From contig NC_037090.1 in NCBI RefSeq assembly GCF_002994745.2, positions 7,437,501 to 7,501,500 on the forward strand: a stretch of DNA of 64,000 nt, written 5' to 3'. A program made the position numbers and the translations under genes. Positions within the stretch are counted from its first letter, which is position 1; each line of letters starts with the position of its first letter. The notes under the pieces are model-generated. The model saw nothing but the letters and a program-made list of their open reading frames with translations. It searched no databases and was not told the origin of the DNA. Positions 56,401 to 64,000 of the stretch are shown here, piece by piece. This stretch comes from Rosa chinensis. Taxonomy: Eukaryota; Streptophyta; Magnoliopsida; Rosales; Rosaceae.

Positions 56401-56712
56401 ATGGCTATCCACGGGTGGTCTTCTCTCTTCGCTTTTGTAGTTGTTGTTCAGGTTCGGTTTCTAATTACTAGCAACGTGCCCGCGTTTCTCGCGGGTGATA
56501 ATGTGGTATTAATGGAAAATAGATCGACTATTTATTTTTTGGACATAAAATAGTGATGGCTTGGGTATTTTTTCAATTTACTCTTTTATTTATGTATATT
56601 TTATTAACTTAATTTGATAATTATATTATTGAAGGGTATTATAGGTACTTTTAAAATTTGGTGAAGCCTTTGACACCAAAAGAGGGCCTCCAATTATAGT
56701 AGTAGAGATTAG
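56401..56712 (+). pseudogene. Micro-ORF copy 5, interrupted by a small insert
   Basis: The frame reads MAIHGWSSLFAFVVVVQ followed by VRFLI and then runs into a roughly 240-bp insert (56467 to about 56707) that starts ACTAGCAACGTGCCCGCG. Flank homology resumes at agattagaaacacc. The first Met of the MM pair seen in other copies is lost (TTATGG). Confidence 0.45.
56467..56707. mobile_element. Small insert with ACTAGCAACGTGCCCGCG start
   Basis: It is absent from homologous sites at 23545 and 33310. The start resembles that of the larger insert at 56958 (ACTAGCAATAGTACCCGCG), so both belong to related families. A short ATT repeat may be the target duplication. It is non-coding. Confidence 0.5.
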
Positions 56713-56957
56713 AAACACCAGTAACCACCACATCAACAAATTTACGTGGGTGGAAAGTCAAAGTTTATACATGTAAAATTATGAATAAAGAGAAACACGA
56801 TGTAAGTTCACCAAATAAGAAGATCAAGGAGACAAATCAAGAAAGACCAAGAAACAAAGCATGTAAAAATCATCCCATTCCATTAATTCAAGGTCGTAAA
56901 AATTCATCAAAGGGGTAAAGGCAGTCTTCTTCCCATATCACGTGGCATTTTGTGGAA

Positions 56958-59152
56958 ACTAGCAATAGTACCCGCGCTTTGCGGTGGGATTTGTTGTTTG
57001 GTAATAATTTACAATAATGAAATATATAATTGAAAATGACTTTATTATCTATCAAACTGATAACATACCATATATTACATTAATCAGAATAGTGTTTTGT
57101 AAAGAGACACAAACTGTTCATTTTTTTTTACCACAATTCATTATTTCATTGCAGTACATTAGACAAAATTTACAGCTAATTAATATGGATGAAAACAATC
57201 ATGAATGCAAAAGTTACCGAGTATACATGCATTTCAATTTCTTTGAAAAGTGCTTTTGCTTTTCAAAAATCAAAGGCCAGCTTTAACTCACATGATACAG
57301 ATATGATGATACAATATGACATGAATTGCAAAGTAAAAATGATGGAATTGGAACTCAACCAACACCAAGCGATAACATTTTTGGCAAAAGAGAAAAGCGG
57401 ACAATGTGCATAGATTTCATTGTTTTCTGTGGTTAATCACTTGCACAATATTTGGTTAAAAAAAGAAACCCCAGCAAAATACTAGTACAAAGGAAGAGTC
57501 AAAGCACTGAAAGCAGTGTTTTGTTTCCACTCCTACAGTCAACAAAACCCAATAAATTCCAAATCTTAAGCTCTCTCCAGCACACAGTATGAGAATATGG
57601 AGCATCCTAGCATCAAATCTTTCCCTCCTTTGGGTGAAAACTAAACCAACATCTTCAGAAACTCAAGACGAAGGAAAAAGAAAAGAAAAGAAAATCCAAA
57701 CAGTCAATATGTACATAAATGAAGTCAGTGTATAGAGAATCAAAATAAAATTTTGGAGGAAAAGTATGTCGGAACTGAAACCTAGTGAACAGAGTGAGAA
57801 TGGAATCAATACCAGACCTTCAAAATTGGATTTTCAAAGCCTCTGGTTTCAGCTTTAGGCTCTTCAAGAGTAGGTCTCACCTACAAAACCAACATAGAGA
57901 AAGGGAGGCTTGATATATCAGTGTGGATTTTGATCTTGATGAAATTCTGCTCTTGAAGGTTTGCAAATTAACAAATCTTATTAGTCCTCATAGCTTCAAG
58001 GAATATTAGAAATTGAGCAAAGCAGAAAAAGTTGAATGGAACAACCGGTAAATATCTTCCGCAAATGTATATGTGCATAGTCTTTTAACCACACTAAAGA
58101 CTGAGTTTTCTGATATTCCTATTAACTTACGTATTGATGCCTTTTCCCCCTTCTGTACAGAAGGTTCTCAACTGTTCACGCTATTGTTGTAGCAGTTGTG
58201 TCTTTTTTCCTTGTACTCTTATCAGATCCATTTCATAAGGGTTATAGTGATACCTGATCATTAGTAGTAGATCCACTTTTTCAAATACAACATTGACATG
58301 GCTACATGACATGAGCCATAAACTTTATTAATGTTGTAATATATGTTAATAGCCTCATGACGGTATCTCCGTCTATTCATATTCTCTGGATATCCATAAA
58401 CTTGACCAGGATGTAGATCCCAACCAAACAATTCCCTTGATGAATAAGGAGGAACAAAATTACACATTTTGCTTCTTTGCTTTTTTCCTTAATCATGCAG
58501 TTCCTTTTAGCCATGTTCTAGAAGAGCACATTGCCTTTTTCTCCTAGACCATTTGAAACATACCTGATATTGTTTTGAAGTTTATTTGATTTACTCCTTT
58601 TTGTTTTGGACTCTATAATGTAAGGCTAGCCTTCCTATCTTATGCTTGGAGACATTTACTTTGAGACATACCAGATCTACACTTTCTAAAGCATAAACCA
58701 AAATTGATAGATTAGAAAACTAAATCAAACAGCAGCATAACAACACAGGTAACTGAAACTTATACATCGAGGTACATTCCTTCCTTCCTTCCCAAATCAA
58801 AACCCAATAATACCTCAATAAGTTCTTATCAAATTAGAAAACCCAGATACTTCCAACAACAACAATGAAAAACATTTGAATACTCTAGACTCCAGAATCA
58901 ATCAAAATTTTCAAATGATCAAACACTACAGTTTTACCTGAAAAAACTAACCAAAAATAAAACTCTAAGTCAGCAACCAACTCACCTCAAACCAATCCAA
59001 TCGATCGGTAAGATGTCAGACCCGGACACATATAGTAGTGAGGGAAAAAAAAAAAAAAAACTAAAGATTGATCATTGATCTATATCTGTTTTGAGGGTAA
59101 ATCCGGAAAAACACTGGAGTACTGTTCATCACTGTTCATTATTTGTATAATA
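56958..59152. mobile_element. 2.2-kb insert with ACTAGCAATAGTACCCGCG start
   Basis: The upstream flank of the inhibitor unit is continuous at 33570 (ggaaattggtgtg) but split here between ggaaa and attggtgt. The insert begins actagcaatagtacccgcg and ends ttatttgtataata. No transposase is recognised. On the minus strand a possible exon (RPTLEEPKAETRGFENPI, about 57820-57882) is bordered by splice-like sites and may be captured host DNA. The rest appears non-coding. Confidence 0.55.
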
Positions 59153-59402
59153 ATTGGTGTACGACAGTGTAATATTGGACCAAACCTTATCCCTAATAAT
59201 CTTGATCGATGGCCCCTACTTGTTTACAACACAGGCAGCCAAAACTTATATAATATATATATTGTGGTCCACGTTTTGGATCTTGATTGGACAATGGCAT
59301 CTTGCCAGAAGAAAAGAAAAACAGAAGAAACACGTTTCCATTTTAAATTAGTATTAGATATATTTTATCATCAAGAAGATGTCGATGCGTACAATTTTGA
59401 GC

Positions 59403-59410
59403 TATAAATA
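59403..59410 (+). promoter_or_regulatory. TATA box of five-domain gene
   Basis: TATAAATA lies 67 bp upstream of the ATG, in the same context as the other family promoters. Confidence 0.85.
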
Positions 59411-59469
59411 GCCCTCACTCGCCTCTACATTTCCCACACACTGGGTTGAGAGTTGAGTGAGAGAACGCC

Positions 59470-61387
59470 ATGAGTTTCAGAAGTATGTTGAAAGTGAGTT
59501 TCTTAATGTTGCTTGCCGTGACATTGGCAGCAACCAGTGCTCATGCTCGCTTAGACCTATTTGGCCAGCTCCTTACCTCCAAGAACCAGCCAGACCCTAA
59601 TTCGGGTAATTACCTATACCTACTTAGCTAGCTATAAATTAATTAGTTCCAGTTCAAAATTTACATGTTCATATGATTGTTTCTTAAATTATATCATATA
59701 ATAGAATAAACGTATATTATTGGTATAATTTATTAACACATATATATATGTTATTGTTCAATTATAAGAATGCCAGAAAATTCCATATCTACTGTGCGGC
59801 CGTGTCTGTGACGCTTGCGTTTGCGATAGGCGTGTGGCAGAGCTTGCAGAGTGCTTTTGCGGAAAGTGGAAACCATTTGCAGAACTCCAAAAATATGGTA
59901 AGTTAACAAATTAAATTAAGAGAATATAAAATAATTTTGTTGTTCTTTGTTGATATTGATAGTTGATGTATTGTTTCTATTATAATTCATATGAAAAAAG
60001 ACAAGTACTTTAACTCTTCTAGAATTATCCACATAGATGCAGTAAAAGCATGCATCAAATCAACGAGGACTAACTATATGGAACAGAACTCTGGCTTTTG
60101 ATATATAATTGTACCGGCCAACTCCGGCTCTTGATATCAACGAGGACTAACTGTATGGAATGAGACTCAAATCAACAAGGACTAACTTGATGTAGAATCG
60201 ACGAAGACAAGAACCGGTAAACTAATATACCAGACATTACGGACGTCTATTTGAGGACATCTAACAAAATAGGGATAACTAATAAAAAAATATAAGATTT
60301 GCCACGCAAAAGAATCGATGACACATAAATTGTAGAACTATCCAACAATTATTATTGAGTATTCGTATTTTAATATGATAGCATTACTTTTTTGTGCAGA
60401 CGGAGCACAAGTGCAGGTGATAGAAAAAGAAAAATCAGATATTGAAGTTGAGTCTTCAGGCACCATTCCTTATACAGAGTGCATAAAAACTTGCGATAAA
60501 TGTTTTTGTACACGAATGTGGCCCCCTGAGAGCAATGTGTGCATTTGCGGAGACAACGACGAGTCCAAGAAGCCAGTTGCTTTAGTCCAAGAAGCGAAAA
60601 TGAGTAGCAGCAACGTGAAATCAGAGATAATGAATTATTCAGACTGCCAGAAAAACTGCAAGCATGTATGCGCTTGTACACTAATTTGGCCACCTGAACT
60701 ATCAACGTGCGTTTGTGGTGACTACATCAAATCATCAGCCAATAAAGCGGCCGGTAATTAACCAATTTGAATCAATAATCATTAAATACTTTCTTTATCA
60801 ACAATACTAAATATCTGTGTTACTAACAAGCTCATACATGCAGAAGAATTGCATAAAGAATTGGACTTGGTCTCCAAGCCAATTGCAAAATCAGTAGGAG
60901 GCTTTATTCCATATCCGGAATGCATCGAAAAATGTGATGAGTGTGTAATTTGTACAAAAAATTTGCCAATGGAGAAAGTATTGTGCTATTGTGGTAAAAA
61001 GACTGATTCCGACTCCAAGAAGCCAGCAATCGAATATGCAGGTAACTAGTTAATTCGATTTTATGTTCTTATTTGTTTGTTAACTTGGTGTTCTTCCTTT
61101 GAGTATTTATTTTTATAACATTTTTCCTATCCTACTTGGCATATATATTAATTGGTTCTACAATCTTAATATGTGTTACTACCATATTCGTGCATGCAGA
61201 AAAATTACTTACAGAATTGGACGTAGCCAAACCAGTTGCAAAATCAGTGGGAGGCTTTATTCCATATCTAGAATGCATAGAGAAATGTGATGACTGCACA
61301 GTATGTACACTTATTTATCCAATTGAGAGAGCATTGTGCTATTGCGGTAAGACGACCGGAGCTGAAGCCAGAGCCCTCCCCGTCTAG
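59470..61387 (+). CDS. Secreted Bowman-Birk-like protein with five domains
   Basis: The model has exons 59470-59605, 59769-59897, 60400-60753, 60844-61041 and 61200-61387, giving 334 aa with all introns in phase 1. The signal peptide is MSFRSMLKVSFLMLLAVTLA, with a likely cut after SAHA. Exon 2 has the seven-cysteine module with an altered loop (CDRRVAELAEC; the Pro of other copies is lost). Exon 3 has two modules (CTRMWPPE, CTLIWPPE). Exon 4 has CTKNLPME and exon 5 CTLIYPIE with tail RALPV. Compared with the gene at 34328 it lacks two exons. Its exon 4 starts like that gene's exon 4 but ends like its exon 5, and intron 4 matches that gene's intron 5, which points to unequal exchange. A role as secreted serine-protease inhibitor is inferred from cysteine and proline spacing only. 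Confidence 0.82.
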
Positions 61388-61430
61388 CTTAGCTGCTAGC
61401 TTCTTCCTCAAATGGTCGAGTTCGATGATT

Positions 61431-61436
61431 AATAAA
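61431..61436 (+). terminator. Polyadenylation signal AATAAA, five-domain gene (proximal)
   Basis: The proximal signal (ttaataaaaggg) is kept. The distal family signal is lost, because family similarity stops at ttattatgaaaa (61636), just where AATAAAGTTTACGAG should follow. Confidence 0.5.
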
Positions 61437-61636
61437 AGGGCTATAATTTGTTGGATTTACTCCTACTGATGATGCCCTAGACTTCCTTTGAGCTGCCTTA
61501 ATGATGTGTTTTAAGGCTTTAGTTAGTTTCTATGTAGAATAAGCTTGCATTTGTTTATGCCTATATGTAAGCGGCCTTAATTATGTTGTATGCTTGTTAT
61601 CGATCAGTTTCAATCAGCTTATTATGAAAAGGGGAA

Positions 61637-62415
61637 TTTGATTCTACACCCAAATTCACACACACCTTTTAGATTAAACCCATCTATAAGATTGTTTTAA
61701 TATACACTTAAACCTATTAATTAGGTTTATCTAAAAAAAAAAAACTATTAAATAAGATAAATATTAAAACCATTGTTGTTAAGAATTACTAAAGCTGTCA
61801 CTATCCCCAAACTTTCTGCAGATGCTAGTCTTGAAACGGTTGCGCAAAGACATTGCCCATAATTAATCAACTCTTGATTCCAACAATTGAAATCAATATC
61901 TGGGTTGGAGGTTGTGTAATCTCCACATTCAAAAGCTTAATTTAAATCAATACTTGGGTTGGAGGTCATATAATCTCCACATTCAAAAGCTTGAATTATA
62001 GGTGCCTAAGTCATTCTCTAAATGATTTAGGTACAAATTAATTGTGAACTCCGTGAATGATAGGTACCTACATCATTTGCTTATGTTAAAACCCACATGA
62101 CGTTTAACATATGAATGATAGACAAAATTATGCAATTTTACCTGTGGTTCATTCTACCTAAGTTATTCCCTGATTGATAGGTACAAATTGTGAACTCCTA
62201 AATGATAGGTACCTAAATCATTTGCTTATGTTAAAACTCAAATGATATTTAACACATGTACGTACGATAGGAATGATTATACAGTTAGGCCTATGGTTCA
62301 TCTATAAATATCAAAATTAGCAAGTGAAAGTTAATGACAAGGGTGTTGGATTATTCTATTTCATTTCCGGTAAACGAGGTGATATGAATATTTTACTAAA
62401 AAATCAACATCTTGT
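61637..62415. other. Unassigned sequence after the five-domain gene
   Basis: Similarity to the other 3' flanks ends at 61636. The region has an internal direct repeat (cttgggttggaggt with aatctccacattcaaaagctt at about 61905 and 61960) and the repeated word gataggtacctaaatcatttgc. It may belong to another transposon. No gene is recognised. Confidence 0.4.
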
Positions 62416-62630
62416 TGTAGAGAAACTGAATTTGGGAGGAATTTGCTGTGTATTCTCATTGATAATAGGGGCATCTTTATATAGAGGATTACAATGCATA
62501 GAATCTCAATCATACAAGGAAAGTAATTCTACATTGATTAGGATTCTAGATCCTTCTAATTAAATCCTATTACCACTAGGTCAAGTAACCTAGAGTTTGG
62601 GCTAAACACAAATTAGGTTTTCCTTCAACA
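62416..62630 (-). repeat. 3' LTR of the minus-strand copia element
   Basis: The borders are TG...CA in minus orientation (tgtagagaaactg on the left, ccttcaaca on the right). The possible left target duplication is cttgt (62411-62415); its partner lies outside the window. Confidence 0.7.
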
Positions 62631-63147
62631 CTCCCCCTTGTGTTGCCCAAACGCGGTGCTTCTCTCGTTGCCTCGTTAAAAACCTTGCCGAGTAACAAAA
62701 ACCCAGTGGGACAAAAATAACCTCGGTCGAAGGGGAAAAAGAGCACAACACACCATTCACGTTTCGAGGTGAACATGTAGACATCTCCCCTTGATGTCTG
62801 CGCCTCCCCCTGATGACAACGATCATGGGAGTTCAGATAATTTCCGCAAGCCAATTCTTGCCACATGTTTCTCGAACATGGAATTGGGCAATGACTTAGT
62901 AAACAAGTCTGCCTCACTGTCCTCAGATCGAACCTAGTTCACTTTGATCTCGAGGAGTGTCTGTTGTTGCTGATTATGCTTGGTGTTGTCGCTTTTGATG
63001 TAGCCTTGCCTCATTTGTTCAAAACAAGTAGCATTATCCTAAATGCTCGTAGGCTCATCTGTGGTAGACTTCAAACCACGATTGTTTGAACATGCGTAAT
63101 TATGGATCCAATCCATATACATTCACGAACCACTTCGTGAAGAGCAA

Positions 63148-63740
63148 TGATCTCTGCATTGTTCGAAGATATAGCAACTGCGGTCTGTTCTGTAGACCTC
63201 CAAGATATCAAGATCTTTTCTCATGGTGAACACTTAACCAGTTTGGGAGCGACCTTTGTGTGGGTCAGAGAGATACCCAACATCAGCAAAACCTTCCAAA
63301 ACACATGTCATTTTGGGATGGGGATAGAGAACGCAGGCCAGCGTTGGCGGCGTATCTGGTGTGTGATGGGTCCAAATCCATCATCTCTTTGTAGGGATAG
63401 AACAAGCCTATATCATTCATACATCTCAAGTATCGAAAGATATCTTTTACACCAATCCAATGGCGTCGCGTTAGCGCAGAGCTATATCTAGCTAACAAGT
63501 TCACAACATATGAGATGTCCGGTCTTGTGCATTGAGATAAGTACAATAATGCGCCTATTGTACTTAACTAGGGCATTTCTGCCCCTAGCGCATCTTCGTC
63601 ATCATCCTTCGAACGAAGAGGATCCTTTTCAGGATCAAGACTACGGACGATCAAGGGGGTGCTTGAAGGCTTGACCTTGTCAAAATGCCTAAGCATCTAT
63701 CGACACGATGCTCAAGTTCCAAACCGAGACATAATCGTGT
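63148..63740 (-). pseudogene. Degenerate copia reverse transcriptase / RNase H
   Basis: Minus-strand frames read LRHFDKVKPSSTPLIVRSLD, then a stop at EMP*LSTIGALLYLSQCTRP, then DIFRYLRCMNDIGLFYPYKE and on into RNase H. The order fits the C-terminal part of a copia polyprotein. The stop and later shifts show decay, unlike the young element at 47708. Confidence 0.8.
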
Positions 63741-64000
63741 TCTCCCAAAATCCTTCATCTCAAACTCGGATTTCAAGTGTTCAGCGGTTTCCCTTAACTC
63801 TTTAAGGGCTTCTAATGAAGATCATGTCCAACATGAACCGCGATAGAATCCGAAACTTGTTATAGAAACGCGTGGGCATATCCCTTCCCAATCAAGTAGT
63901 CACTTTAGTGAGCGTTTCAACCTCTTTGTAAACGCGCTCCATGGTCTAGAACCTCTTGACTTGGGTAAATGAAGTTCGCCATGAACCTTCATGTATGTTC

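Larger units (their letters stand above)
62416..64000 (-). mobile_element. Ty1/copia element, minus strand, truncated by the window edge
   Basis: On the minus strand an LTR (62416-62630) starts TGTTGAAGGAAAACC and ends CTCTACA. It is preceded by the purine tract AGGGGGAG, so this is the 3' LTR. Internal sequence towards the right edge encodes degenerate RNase H (NATCFEQMRQGYIKSDNTKH, EADLFTKSLP) and the end of reverse transcriptase (YLSQCTRPDISYVVNLLARY). Stops and frameshifts interrupt it. The 5' part lies outside the window. It is unrelated in LTR sequence to the element at 47708. Confidence 0.85.

Overview
The window looks like nuclear DNA of a flowering plant. It shows small-exon genes with GT-AG introns, AT-rich introns, TATAAATA promoters, AATAAA signals and a dense nest of plant-type transposons. 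I would guess a rosid, possibly Rosaceae, but that is inference. There are no rRNA genes, intact tRNA genes, CRISPR arrays or bacterial-style operons. Almost every long open frame is non-coding noise or transposon-derived; the real genes have short exons and were rebuilt here from splice sites and from comparison of the copies with each other.

The backbone is a tandem cluster of one gene family on the + strand. It encodes secreted cysteine-rich proteins built from Bowman-Birk-inhibitor-like half domains, about one domain per exon, with every intron in phase 1. Four copies have intact frames: two short two-domain genes (1426-2614 and 24409-25571, 146 aa each), a seven-domain gene (34328-37861, 464 aa) and a five-domain gene (59470-61387, 334 aa). 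One copy is a broken pseudogene (4909-9245), one is a promoter-plus-intron remnant (27736-28130), and one is a bare 3'UTR remnant (10008-11830). The flanking DNA is duplicated with the genes. The unit 505 to about 5040 matches about 23418 to 28130, and two remnants share the same deletion junction, so the block was copied after that deletion. A small signal-peptide-like frame (MMAxHRWSSLLAF...) recurs about 1 kb upstream of each surviving gene (about 3 kb for the last, where insertions intervene).

The rest is mostly transposons that can be delimited by target-site duplications. They include a family of Mutator-like elements with tandemly multiplied terminal repeats carrying a degenerate MATLQKF... 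gene fragment (6577-8558, 15138-17087), other 9-bp-TSD elements (12099-17104, 31317-32150, 44886-46327, 41065-41236), hAT-like elements (28168-29921, 36667-37561, 40586-40915) and a Tourist-like MITE (607-780). A CACTA-like element (17936-20458) carries an intron-containing alpha-NAC copy and splits a DYW-type PPR pseudogene. A very large CACTA element (43475-56004, 12.5 kb) carries fragments of a plastid-type aminopeptidase P gene and an S-receptor-like kinase gene. That element also hosts a Ty1/copia retrotransposon (47708-52054) whose two 182-bp LTRs look identical by eye. A second copia element in minus orientation runs off the right edge (62416-64000).

Functionally, the window reads as a locus of wound- or defence-type secreted inhibitors. 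Copy number and domain number have been changing by unequal exchange while transposons accumulate between, and sometimes inside, the copies.
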